From: Channa striata
Lineage: Eukaryota > Chordata > Actinopteri > Anabantiformes > Channidae
DNA: 64,000 nt
Direction of reading: 5' to 3'
Assembly: GCA_033026295.1 (NCBI GenBank)
Contig: CM065176.1
Span: 2,492,501 to 2,556,500 of the forward strand
Part shown: piece by piece, positions 22,521 through 32,760 of the stretch
How the letters are laid out: each line of letters starts with the position of its first letter
How positions within the stretch are numbered: position 1 is the stretch's first letter
The notes under the pieces: generated by a model
What the model saw: only the letters and a program-made list of their open reading frames with translations
Told to the model about the DNA's origin: nothing
Database searches by the model: none
Translations under genes and position numbers: made by a program

Positions 22521-23049
22521 GGAACCTCCCAGGATGATGCAGGAGAAATTATTTGTGTGTAATAAATACATCTAGTCAATATCCATTATGTTTTACTTGA
22601 CCCTTACATGGGTTATGCAGTAGGACAATGATTCAAAACATACCACCTCTAAAGTCCATCTCTGAATGGTTAATAAAAAAAACTAAATTATGGTTTTGTT
22701 ACGGCCTAAGAGACGTTTGTTGCCTGACGTGGAGGTTCTGAAGTAATCTTCTTTTATTTTGTGTTCACCACGTACAAAAGAACAGAGCAAGAAAAGCAAC
22801 AACAAAACATTGGGCAGATTAGTGGGACCAGTAGCTGAGCACTGGAGGACACACAGCGCTAAATCCGGGGACACCTGAAGACAGGGAGAGAGAGAGGGAG
22901 ACAGAGAGGGAGAAAGACGACTACAGGACAAAGAAGATACAGAGTTAATGTTATACAGTGGGGACATTATAAATGTGGGGTGAGAGGAGAGAATGAAGAG
23001 AAGAGGAAAGTGGCTCAGTGCAGAGTCCCCCAGCAGTCTAAGCCTAAAG
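22521..23049. other. unassigned, includes a GA-rich tract
   Basis: A purine-rich tract (gagagagagggagacagagagggag, about 22885-22920) gives spurious open frames on the minus strand. Nothing else is recognised. Confidence 0.5.
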
Positions 23050-24050
23050 CAGCATGACTATAACCAACTATAGGCTTTACAACCATGCAGAACACGAGAT
23101 GAAGGTTTGCATGTCTCCGAGTGAAAAGTTCAGAATTGTACCACGTACAGTCTGTACTGTCTCTGTTAGAGAATGCATACAGATGCAGAAAACCTTTCTT
23201 AGACGTGAAAATGTGTCTGGAGACAGATCCTACACTCAGAACTTGCGAAAACAAGGGCACACTTTTGGAACCTCCATTCTTTCTGGTCCAGTGCTTCAAG
23301 GTCAACCAGGTCACGTGCAGGATTTCCGTGCACAGCCATTTTCTCTCCAGATGTGCTTTACTGGGTTCAGCTTTGAAATGTAAATCTTTGCACCAGACCG
23401 AGATCCTGAGCTTTTCCAAAAGTTTTTCTGCATCTGACCTGTACTCCATTCTGACTGGTCTCCCAGTCCTAGATGTAAAAATGAATCCCCACAGTGTGAT
23501 GCTGCCAGTTATTAAAGTAATTCTCAGTGCTTGGTTTCTTTCTCATACATCTTTGGAAATTGTGGCCGGATAGTTTTAATTTTGTTTTATCAGATCAGAG
23601 TATTTTGCTTCTCATAATCTGAGAGACTTTTTGAGGAATGGCGTCCACCTGGCCCCTTTATCATAGAGGCCTGATAGTTGGGGAGCTGTACTGGTTATCC
23701 TTTGCAAGGTCCTCTTGGATTCCTCCTCTCTGGATTCCATTCATACTGACTCCAGGGTTCTTCGTTAGCTTTAAGACAAACTTTGCTACTACTTTATCCA
23801 TGACAACTCAGTTTTGGGCACTCATATCTACGAACACTTTTGGGGATTCTTCTCATTTGATAATATTGAAGGCTAAACATTCTCGCATCTCTCTCTGCAT
23901 TTGTTTCTTGACATACTGTTTTGCAGGTCAACATATTATTTTAATGTCATTACTTTTTTACAATCTCTGTGTGGATTCATTAAAAAACAAAGGATAACGT
24001 CTGGAAAATTTTAAAGTTACTGAAAACTTTTGTTATGCACTGTAAATGCA
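23050..24050 (-). mobile_element. Tc1-like element, reverse orientation, degenerate
   Basis: Read on the minus strand this carries the Tc1 layout. The plus-strand text 'ccccacagtgtgatgctgcc' at 23489 is the reverse of the conserved GGSIMLWG transposase region. The stretch 'cagatcagagtattttgcttctcataatctgagag' is the reverse of the segment past the second catalytic Asp. The end is near 'ttttgttatgcactgta' at 24030-24046. It has many stops and is not active. Confidence 0.65.
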
Positions 24051-24584
24051 ACCTTCATCCCGCTGTGGAAACGTACGTGAGGGTTAACTGTAGTTTGAGC
24101 TTACTGCTAATAAGTCATTACCAGCTGAAACAGTATTGACTGGTGCTGGCTGCTGGTTTGTGACCCGTAATAGACGGTAAGGCGCAGTTAAAGTATTGAT
24201 TGTGCCTAATTAGTGTTTTAGCAAGGGTGACGATTGTCATATTTTTAGGAGATCGGATTCAACAGCGCTGTTAATGGAAAACACTGGTGGTCTTTCTCAC
24301 TTTCTGCGGTGTCAGACACACACTTTTGTTTTGTCGCACTTGACCAGTGTATTGATTTACATTAACTTTTAAGAAGCTGTTCTATAGCTGCCACATGACA
24401 AGCACAATCGTCTCTGTGACTGTAATGTAGTTCAAGCTCAAGAAAAGTTTGAAACAAGGAAAACGCATACATGTAGTTGTAAAGGACGTTGTAGAGTCAA
24501 GTGAGGAGAGGTGACAAAAAATTTGATTTCTTTTTCTTTTCTTTTTTTGTCACCTGGCACTTTACATAATGTCCAGACTATAGA
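24051..24584. other. unassigned intergenic stretch
   Basis: No gene or recognisable repeat. A pyrimidine-rich run lies at about 24525-24550. Confidence 0.45.
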
Positions 24585-24885
24585 GACATTTATAGAAAAC
24601 CCAACAAATCCCCCTTGAGCAGCCATAGGCAACAGTGGAGAGAAAAAACTTTAACAGAAGAAACGTCCAGCAGAACCAGGCTCAGGGTGGGCGGCCATCT
24701 GCCTTGACTGGTTGGGCTGAGTGGAAAACGTTGGGCAGGTCGGTAGAAGACTCCAAAGAGGAAGGTTTTGAGTCTTGTCTTAATAGTAGAGAAGTTGTCT
24801 GCTTCCCAAATCTGGACTGGGAGCTGGTTCCACAGGAGAGGAGCTTGAAAGCTAAAGGCTCTGCCTCCCATTCTACTTTTGTATC
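24585..24885 (-). mobile_element. L2 LINE 3' end, reverse orientation
   Basis: On the minus strand the ORF2 C-terminus reads 'GGRAFSFQAPLLWNQLPVQI' and 'KTRLKTFLFG', then the 3' UTR 'ggctcagggtgggcggccatctgcc' (plus strand) that also occurs at 1.85 and 26.65 kb. It is 5'-truncated by the adjacent Tc1 piece at about 24885. Confidence 0.8.
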
Positions 24886-25200
24886 ATGCAAACAAACTGG
24901 AAACTGGAAAACTATTTTGTGGTCAGATGAATCAAAAGTTGAAATTGTTTTTGGAAACAGCAGACGCCGAGACCTGCGGCCTAGGACCATCCAGCATGTT
25001 ATCAGTGGACAGTTTGAAGGCCTGCATCTCGGATGGTGGGGCCGCAATAGTGCCTATGGCGTGGGCAGCTTAAACATCTGGGAAGGCTCCGTCAATACTG
25101 AAAAAAGTACATAGATGTTTTAGAGCAACATATAATTCCATACCGATGATGTCTTTTTCAGGGACGTCCCTGGCATATTTCAATGAGACGATGTTAAACC
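24886..25200 (+). mobile_element. Tc1 transposase fragment, DDE region
   Basis: The plus strand reads 'WKTILWSDESKVEIVFGN' (first catalytic Asp in WSDES) at about 24905-24958, then 'NSAYGVGSLNIWEGSVNTEK' at 25045-25104, the typical Tc1 segment before the second Asp. It is directly joined to the L2 end at its 5' side and to a mariner copy downstream. Confidence 0.8.
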
Positions 25201-25329
25201 ACATAGAACCACAAAGGAATTTGACAATTTCTAAAAAGTCATAAATTGTAAAAAGTCTTTCAGATGGCTGGATCCCTCTTAAACTTGGGATGTAATCACA
25301 GAACCACCAAAGGTTTTGTTGCAAATAAT

Positions 25330-26540
25330 CAAAGGAGTCACAAGAAACGATGCAAATTAACCGCCAAAAATGTCCAAAGTGTTCAGGGCTCAGAGACATA
25401 GCCAAGGTAAGTAAGGCTAAAGCCATCATCATCGAGACTGGGCCAACAAATATGCAGAGACAGATTTTTCATTCAAGGTTTTATGGACTGATGAGAGTGA
25501 CCCTTGACAGACCAGCTGGATGGGCCCTTGGCTGGATCATTGGGAACACGGCCCCACTTCAACTCAGATGCCAGCAAGGTGAAGGTAGGGTACTGGTATG
25601 GGCTGGTTTTATTAAAGATGAACCTTTTTGGATTGAAGATAGAATCAGCATCAGTGCTACTTAATTACTCCCCGAGGGGAAATATTTTTGTCCCACGGGA
25701 GTGGGAAATTGTGCATAAGAACTTGACTTATGTAGATGAAATGAGAATAAAATAAAACTAAAATGTAAAGTTTAACAAATTTACAGATAAATATACTGTA
25801 TCGTTACAAATCAAAGTATTTGATGTGAGAGGGAGGAGTTATAAAGGCTGCGGCCACAGGAAAAAATGACTTCCTGTGGCACTCAGTATTGCACTTTGCT
25901 AGTATGAGCGTTGCACTGAAAGTGCTCCTATATGGAAAGATTTCCCTTTCATAAATCAAGAGCGAACAAATCTGAACATAAAAGTCATCAGTGTTCTCTC
26001 GAATTGAAAACAAAGTGTCACAAAGAGGATGGGAGCCCTCTCCATGTTTGTTTTGTCTTTGACCCACTGAGCTGCAGATAGTTCTTCTCACATCATGTGA
26101 CGTTCTTCACAAAAGCCACACCCATGGCCGATTCATTAGAAAACTTCCGATGAGGCACGACTATCATAGTGGAAGTCTGTGGTATAAAGAGTGAAGAGAA
26201 AGGGAGAGAGGACTGTCCCTTGTGGAGCCCCTAGGTCAACTCCCAATACCTACTAGCAGTTTTTAGCAGACACAATGGTACAGGGAAGAGTCTGCAACTT
26301 TCAAGAAGACTATGATATTATTGCAGCATGCATCAAAGCCGTCCACTATGTGGCTACCCAGTGACGGCCTTACAGCTGACAGAATAAGACCTGGTCTCCC
26401 TTCCTCGTCTGACCTAAACCCTGCTGAGAACTTGCAGGCCCTTCTTAAAGAAGAGATTTATGACGAAGGAAACCAGTCCACGTCTCTGAACAGTGTCTTG
26501 GGAGGCTTTGGTTCAATTCAATTCAATTTTATTTAAATGT
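25330..26540 (+). mobile_element. second Tc1/mariner transposase remnant, split by an insertion
   Basis: The first part reads 'LMRVTLDRPAGWALGWI' and 'GRVLVWAGFIKDEPF' (25485-25630). The second part resumes at about 26236 and reads, with frame shifts, 'SSDLNPAENLQALLKEEIYDEG' (26407-26470), the region holding the last catalytic acid. Between about 25663 and 26235 unrelated sequence interrupts the gene. Both halves belong to the same element and orientation, so the insertion came later. Confidence 0.75.
25663..26235. mobile_element. insertion nested in the mariner remnant
   Basis: About 570 bp beginning near 'ttaattactccccgaggggaaatat' and ending near 'gtcccttgtggagcccctagg'. It separates the two halves of the transposase frame. 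The type of element is not determined; no terminal repeats are obvious and no catalytic domain is seen. Confidence 0.5.
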
Positions 26541-26960
26541 CGCCAATTTACAACAAAGTCAATTCAAGGCACTTTACATAATAAAGTCATTTAGAGAAAA
26601 GCCAACAAATCCCCCTTGAGCAGCTATAGTGGAGAGGAAAAACCTCCAGCAGAACCAGGCTCAGGGTGAGCGGCCATCTGCCTTGACCAGTTTGGCTGAG
26701 TGGAAAACATTTGGCAGGTTGGTAGGACCAGTAGCAGCTGGACTAGCACCAACTATAAGGTTTTGAGCCTAGTAGTAGAGAGGGTGTCTGCTTCCCGAGT
26801 CTGGACTTGGAGCTGGTTCCACAGGAGAGGAGCTTGATAGCTAAAGGCTCTGCCTCCCATTCTGGGAACCTCAAGTAGGCCTGCATTCTGAGACCGAAGT
26901 GGTCTATTAGGATGATCTGGTACTTGAGGTAGAAAAGTGGTTGCTGCTGCATGAAAAGTC
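26511..26960 (-). mobile_element. L2 LINE 3' end, reverse orientation, longer copy
   Basis: The plus strand starts with the L2 tail 'ttcaattcaattcaattttattt'. It continues through 'ccttgagcagctatag' and 'gctcagggtgagcggccatctgcc'. On the minus strand the ORF2 C-terminus reads 'GGRAFSYQAPLLWNQLQVQT' near 26800-26860, with 'DHFGLRMQAYLRFPEWEAEP' upstream of it in another frame. Confidence 0.82.
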
Positions 26961-28739
26961 AATCGTCAATGGATCAAGAAACTGACCTGAGGCTTATGTT
27001 ATTGATAAATTACATTATTAGTTTTTTTAAATGTCATTATTCTTACTTCAACAGATGAAAATAAGTTAGATGATAATTTTCTTGTTTTTCATTTCGTTGC
27101 ATAAATGTTTTCGGTTTCGGACAGTACAGGATATTCAGTGCTGTAGGTCCAGCTAGCCAGTTAGCAGGATATCCTGTGACGAAAACATTTCAGTAGCAGA
27201 AATTAAAACCAATATTTCTGCTCCTATTGGTTTTACGCTGTAGCATAGACCTCGCCTTTGTTGTTTGATATACCTTTATATTTGAATGCTGTGCTTTTAT
27301 AATAATCTTTTAACGGTCCTGTGGGGACCAGTTTGGACACTGTCTGAGGTGGACGACATCACATAGCTCCACCATAGGTTTTGGCAGGTGATGTCTGAAA
27401 TCATTGGGCTTTGGAAGGGTTCATGTCTTTACAGCAGTCCGACCATTTGACACTGTTATAAGTAACAGTATAAATATGTACAGTATAAATATAAGTCATT
27501 TGTAAAAAAAATATCTAATATTTTAATATTTAATTTGAATTGAATGTAAATGTGTTACCTATTACTCTATTTGTTCCTTACTCGGTTTTGTTCCAATTGC
27601 TATGTGTTGCCTCATTGTGGGTTTTAAACTAAAATATTAATAATAATATATTATTTGTGTATTAGTTTCTTTTCAGTGGCATTGTAGTAAGTAAGTAATG
27701 TATTTAGGAGACTGAATAGGTTCGACAAGTAATATTCATAGCATCTGGTGTTTGAGCAGATAAATTGTTCTATGTCTTAATGCTTTTTCGAAATGTTTTT
27801 AACACATTTTTGTAGGACTATTCTATAGATATTTTCCTCAAAATTATGTAAATTTGGTCCATAGATTCAAAATGAAACGATATGTGCTTAGTGTAGACTT
27901 TCACTTAGAGGGCAACTTCACCCGGTTTTAGCTTGCTTAGTATTTGGCTTATTGTCTGTTTCAGTGTTTATCTATGAGCATGACTTATAAAATGAAGTAG
28001 TTGATTTCAACATTTAAAAACATTTTTTTGGGCCAACCTGGAAGTCAGTGTCTCCTTGGTTCCTTCAACAAAGACAACAGGGCATTTGTATTATTGGGGA
28101 AAAGAAGCTCGACAACAATCTTGACAGTTGGATCATCCATAGTTTTTAATATGCTTCCAAATGATGCAAAAGGAGCTCAGGGGTCAGGGGTCAATATCCA
28201 AAGCACTCACACAGGTGCCTGGTCTGATCCTAGTTGCCACTGGGCAGAGGATGGTTCAAAGGCGACACCCAGGAAACGCTAACCCTAACCCTCTACAACC
28301 CATGACAAGAAAACACTAAACCGCCTTCCTTAGTTGATGTTTCGTATTATATTTTTATTCTGCATTATTACAGAATCCAGCGTCTGATGAAACACCCTGG
28401 TCTCACAACAAAGCTAACTTGGACCTGGATACCAACCAGGCACAGTGCACATCATCTCTTTGGCCCCATGACTCAAAACATGCCCCTAAACTGTCCAATG
28501 TCCTTCTACCACCTTAATTGTCTCGTTCACTGCGGCCGGTATTTGTTCATTTGTGTATTTGTTTCGCTTCACACAGACAGTTTGTACGTCCGAACATGGG
28601 AGCTGCGGGTGATCAGGGAGCTTTTAGAGAGAAATTTCTTTCATTTCCTGATACTGGGAAAACTAACAGCAACACAGACAGCGGCGACAGGAAATGGCCG
28701 TGTCGTCACACACAGTGGGGCCTCACTATTGATGTTCCT
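26961..28739. other. intergenic, upstream of spexin-2
   Basis: Mostly AT-rich and unassigned to about 28.5 kb, then GC-richer towards the spx2 promoter. A short 'ctaaccctaaccct' run at 28279-28292 is too short to be a telomere remnant. No convincing exon was found. Confidence 0.45.
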
Positions 28740-28901
28740 CGCTGCAGATCACGGCCGTGACGTCAGCCTGTGTGTTTGTGCGGTTTCGGAGCCTCTAGTA
28801 AACAGGAGTCCTGCCAGGCCGCATGCAGAGCAGGATCGAACTTCGCACTGCTGCGGCTGCTGCTGACAGGGGATAAAAGCCGCCTCGACCACTGCTCTGA
28901 A

Positions 28902-28904
<3 letters not shown>
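28740..28904 (+). promoter_or_regulatory. spx2: spexin-2 promoter: CRE, TATA box
   Basis: A perfect palindromic CRE, TGACGTCA, is at 28758-28765. A TATA element 'ggataaaag' is at 28871-28879, about 108 bp downstream of the CRE. Initiation is expected near 28900-28910, at the beginning of a CA repeat. A consensus CRE at about -140 is the classical setting for CREB control; control of this gene by cAMP is inferred. Confidence 0.7.

Positions 28905-28932
<28 letters not shown>
28905..28932 (+). repeat. (CA)14 microsatellite at the spx2 cap site / 5' UTR
   Basis: A pure CA run lies between the TATA box (28873-28879) and the first upstream ATG. That ATG is formed by the last A of the repeat plus the following TG. 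Repeat length therefore changes TATA-to-ORF spacing. Confidence 0.95.
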
Positions 28933-29106
28933 TGCTGCCGCTGGACTGGCTGCTCTGTCTGCAGCAGAAATGGTAAGTGGCAGAACTCTTCCAGTGCAGA
29001 TGTATTTTCCTAGAGTTTTATCATTTGTAATCAACATCTAAAAGTAGTTTTGTGTAAAAGCAACGTATACACGTGAAAGTGATGTGCACGTTTTCCTCGT
29101 TCCAGA
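28932..29106 (+). promoter_or_regulatory. spx2: spx2 upstream ORF overlapping the main start codon
   Basis: An ATG at 28932-28934 opens 13 codons (MLPLDWLLCLQQK). The frame closes at a TGA formed by the last two bases of exon 1 (28971-28972) and the first base of exon 2 (29106). Those TG bases are also part of the main ATG (28970-28972), giving an AUGA overlap in the spliced mRNA. The uORF start has a weak context (C at -3). The main start has G at -3. This suggests control by leaky scanning or termination-reinitiation. Confidence 0.55.
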
Positions 29107-30684
29107 AGAGAAAGGCCACAGCTGTCTGGACGTGCGCTCTAGTTTTCGCTCTGCTGGTGGAGCCGTGTCGCACGCAAAAGGTAAAAGTCGCCAGCTGCTC
29201 GTAGTCGTGTCCTGCTAACAAACACTCTGACTAAAGGTGTTTCCGTCTCTGTCTGTCCTCAGCTGAACATCCACTGGGGTCCTCAGTCCATGATGTACTT
29301 GAAGGGCAAACGTAAGTTAAGCCGCTGTCACTATGATCCTAAAGTCTGTGCACACAGTCAGACCTGCTCCAGCTGAGCACGTATTCTTTCAGCAATTGCA
29401 CCGAGCTGTCGTTCACTTGAGCTTAATTTAACCTGAAAAAAAGCTGTTGACATCACATAAATGCTCAGCTGGTGGGAGGAAACGTTGGCGCCTGCAATAG
29501 CACGGCTACAAACTGCTGTGCTTGCCTGACGTTTCACCCACAGTCTACAGACGTTGGTCATGTGACAGAGTGGACAGCTGGGTCTGAGAGTGGTTCCAGC
29601 CGACCAGGTGCTGTGGATCATGGATGGACGGATCCTTCAACCCACATCAGGACACATTTATTCCAACTAAGATGCAGCAGCTTTAGTTCTTCAGACATAC
29701 AGTGGGGAGTGTTTTGGAAGCCACCAGCATCAGGCTGATGTTCTTCGATTGTTGTGCTTCCTCGTCCATAATGTTGCTTCTACTACAGACAATACACACC
29801 AACAGTACACAACAGAGGCACCGAATCATGTGTTTTGATGAAACCCGGTAGAATTGGAGCAGAAAGTTCTGAACAGTGAAAACGTCTGTTTTGTCCTGTT
29901 GTGCCCTTCAGACGGCCGGAGGTTTGTGTCTGAGGACGGCGACGGCGTGCTGAAGCAGGGTCTGCAGGGCTGGTATGCAGTGCTCAGAGGTACAGTACCA
30001 CACGTTTTCCTTAGAGCTGCTCGTATTATTTTAATTATGAAGAAATGAGGAACATTGAAGTGATAAGCTCTGCGTTTGTCCATACACATGTAACTACACT
30101 TTGCTTTATAGGCTAAAATATCAACTATTGCTCCGTCTCTCTCTCTCTCTCTGTCCTCTGTCAGCAGTTGTGTTTGGTGTGAATGAAAATCACTGACACA
30201 TACCGTAAGCATCCGTGTGAAAGAAGGTGTGTTTGAGCTGGAGGTTGCAACACTGCATCAGGACATTGGAGGCATCCTCACTTTCTCGGTTGGCTGCACC
30301 TGTTTCCAGCTGAGATCTTCCTAGATATTAAAATTTACCAGAAAACATGTCGATTCATCCGAAGCCTGTATGACATATTACACAGACAACATGCTGTTGA
30401 TGACATACTGACCTGTAGTTTTACTGGATGCTTTGTCTCATGGTTTTGTCCAAACCTGGGACATCACAGTTTCACAACTGACTGAGCAGTGAACATCACC
30501 AGTGTTGTGTCTTTCGTCTGAGTAAAAATTTAGGTTTGTGCTTTGGTGTTGACGTGGCACCTCTGTGTGTGTCCGTGTGTTTGTGTGTGTAGGCATCCAC
30601 AGGCTGCAGCTGCTCGAGTTCAGTAAACCCAGTCACATCGAGAGCTCAGAGAACGTCCTGATCCACTACCTCCAACAGAGATGA
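28970..30684 (+). CDS. spx2: spexin-2 type neuropeptide precursor, five coding segments
   Basis: Coding segments are 28970-28972 (ATG only, the last codon of exon 1), 29106-29180, 29263-29311, 29912-29989 and 30593-30684. All have GT-AG borders and consistent phases, giving 98 residues. M1 to about T24 (MKRKATAVWTCALVFALLVE and following) is a clear signal peptide. Residues 28-43 hold the spexin core, with WGPQSMMYLKGK at 31-42. G44-R45-R46 is the amidation and dibasic cleavage site. The rest (47-98) is an acidic-then-basic spacer ending IHYLQQR. Spexins share ancestry with galanin and kisspeptin and signal through GALR2/3-type receptors in feeding and reproduction. WGPQ rather than WTPQ points to spexin-2, the form absent from mammals. 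The residue before the amide donor is His. An ATG further upstream gives only a 13-codon uORF. Confidence 0.92.
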
Positions 30685-32430
30685 GACACGCTGGATCAGA
30701 TGGTCTGCACACAGGGACCAAACGACAAGTCACAGACAGCGAGTCCGGGCGTCCCAGCACAGCCGAGTAAAGCAGCTATTCAAGACAGCTCAGCGTGTTC
30801 CACTATATGAAGTTTCCTCTGTGAATTGTTGTTGTCCCCTGTGTACATGTGTTTTTTGTACAGATTCACGCTTGCTCTATATAAAGCCGTAGAAGAAGAC
30901 ACAGAGCTCTGATTGGAGCAAAGATTTCTACATCTCTCTGTCTGCCGTGTGTCACGTTGGGCACCAGAGGGCAGCACTTTTGTTCTGCAGGAGGGAGGGG
31001 GCCACACAGATGAACACAGGTGTTCACAGTGAACATCTGGATCCAATATCATTTATCATCAGCCCACTCACAGTGACTAGTGATCTGCGGATTATTAGGC
31101 ACATTAATTAAGTACATGATCTGCTATAACTGACTTGATAGAATATATTTAATGATTTGATTTATACATCTGTGAAAAGCTTCTGATTAAAATAGAAAGT
31201 AGACTATTAAAACTTCCGACTGTGGATTTCATAAATGCGGTTAACTGTGAAGCCCCATCCCTCTCTGAAACCTAAGTATGGGTCAGCTGATGTTATATAA
31301 TATAATATGAACATCTGATTTACTACTGATTTGCTACTACTCATACTAAACAACAGTTTAGTGGGAGATTTACACAAAATAAGAAGAAATGAAAGGTCAC
31401 ACAAATCTGATCGGTCTGTCATTTCATGTTTTCCGGCTAAAAATGACAAAACTATCAAGAAAACTGCTGGTTTACTTTAAATTTACATCAGTATTCACAC
31501 TTCAAACCATGCTTGGACATTTTATTCTCTTCTGAAGCCTGTCAGTTCTTTTATAGTGGCTCTGCAGGATGTAATATTTGATCCCAAACTATGGTTTATT
31601 ACACGTTACATAGGTCAGACTGCCTCGAGCTCCACCAACATTAAGGCAGCAGCAACTATCGAAGAACTGCAGTTCAGAATGTACAGATTTAGTAACTGGG
31701 TGCAGACTGAAGAGGAACCAGAAGGGAAAAAAAACATGAATTTATCGATTTTCACCACTACATCAAAAATAGTAGACGCTGCAATTCTAACCAGCTGGGG
31801 GATCATCTCAGTTCTGCAGCTTGTATCTGTCCGTCAGAGAGATTCTGACCACTGCTCTCTACTAATGGAGACATTTAGCTTGAAGCAGAACCAGAGAACA
31901 CTGGTCCGAACACTGCGGCCTCTGTTTCTCTCGCTTTCCCAACCTCCGCCTCTCGAAGCCCATTTCCTCCAGCCACATAAACAGTCTCACGTCGCCTGAG
32001 TTAAACAAACAGCAGCGCTGCTTGCTTTAGCTAATCCCGTAATGGATATCACCTCTGTTTAGACTTATCCCATTTCTCTACACACAGCGCTGCTGAGTTT
32101 CATCACCCTGCTGCTGGAAGTGCTTCAGACTTCAGCCGTCCACACACTCGTCCGTGGTCTCACACAGTATCATACGTTTGACCCTCCCTCTCCGCTGCCT
32201 GTATCAGGAAACCAGATTAACACTTGAATGAAAGGTCATCCATATGTGGTGGAAGGGATTGAATGGAACCAAGGCCTCATCCACAGGAAGTCAGCGAGAA
32301 CGTGAGGCGTGCTCGTGTTTCAGTCTTCCACACAAGCTCAATAGAAATTTGGTTGAAACCGGTCAATGATACATGAACATTTTTGTGGAGTGTTTTGTCC
32401 AAACAGCCAAATGTGATGGGGAAATACAAC
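30685..32430. other. spx2 3' flank and spacer
   Basis: No convincing AATAAA lies within 300 nt of the spx2 stop. An ATTAAA lies near 31185-31190, and 'tataaag' near 30880 is not a signal. A 147-codon plus frame at 31556-31999 has no recognised domain and no strong coding look. Nothing else was identified. Confidence 0.45.
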
Positions 32431-32760
32431 AGTGCACACTAACACTTCCAAGAGTCATTTCCAGGATAAGCAAGAAAAAAGAATGGAACAAAAAATGCAA
32501 AAGGAAAGAAAAAAGGGAGGAAAGAAAAACAAAAAGAAGGTGAGGACTGGACGAAAGGGAATGAGATATAAACCAGATTTAATCAGTGAAAGAAGGGGGA
32601 AATGGGAAATTAAAAAAGGTGAGACAGGTCAAAATAAAAGGAACGAAAAAGATCAGTGTCCGAAGCAGAAAAAATTCAAGGCAGAAAGAGGACAAGGAGA
32701 ATCAACACAGGGATGGATGAAACACACACACAGAGTGCGTTTATTGAAACTTTATTAACT
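32431..32760 (+). repeat. purine-rich low-complexity tract
   Basis: Extended A/G-rich sequence (about 32460-32720). It translates into a Lys-rich frame of 108 codons that I regard as composition-driven, not a gene. Confidence 0.6.

Noticed and set aside
24635..25114. 159-codon plus frame and its 121-codon antisense
   Set aside because: It fuses the antisense of an L2 tail to a Tc1 transposase segment; the continuous frame is accidental.
28279..28292. ctaaccctaaccct run resembling a telomere repeat
   Set aside because: Only about two units; too short to indicate an interstitial telomere.
28770..28976. Plus frame running through the CA repeat into the spx2 leader
   Set aside because: It is out of frame with spexin, starts upstream of the TATA box, and encodes the repeat.
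31556..31999. 147-codon plus frame after spx2
   Set aside because: No recognised domain, no promoter or splice signal, and an ordinary length for chance in this composition.
32432..32758. 108-codon Lys-rich plus frame
   Set aside because: It follows the purine-rich composition; no domain, no conserved motif and no splice context.
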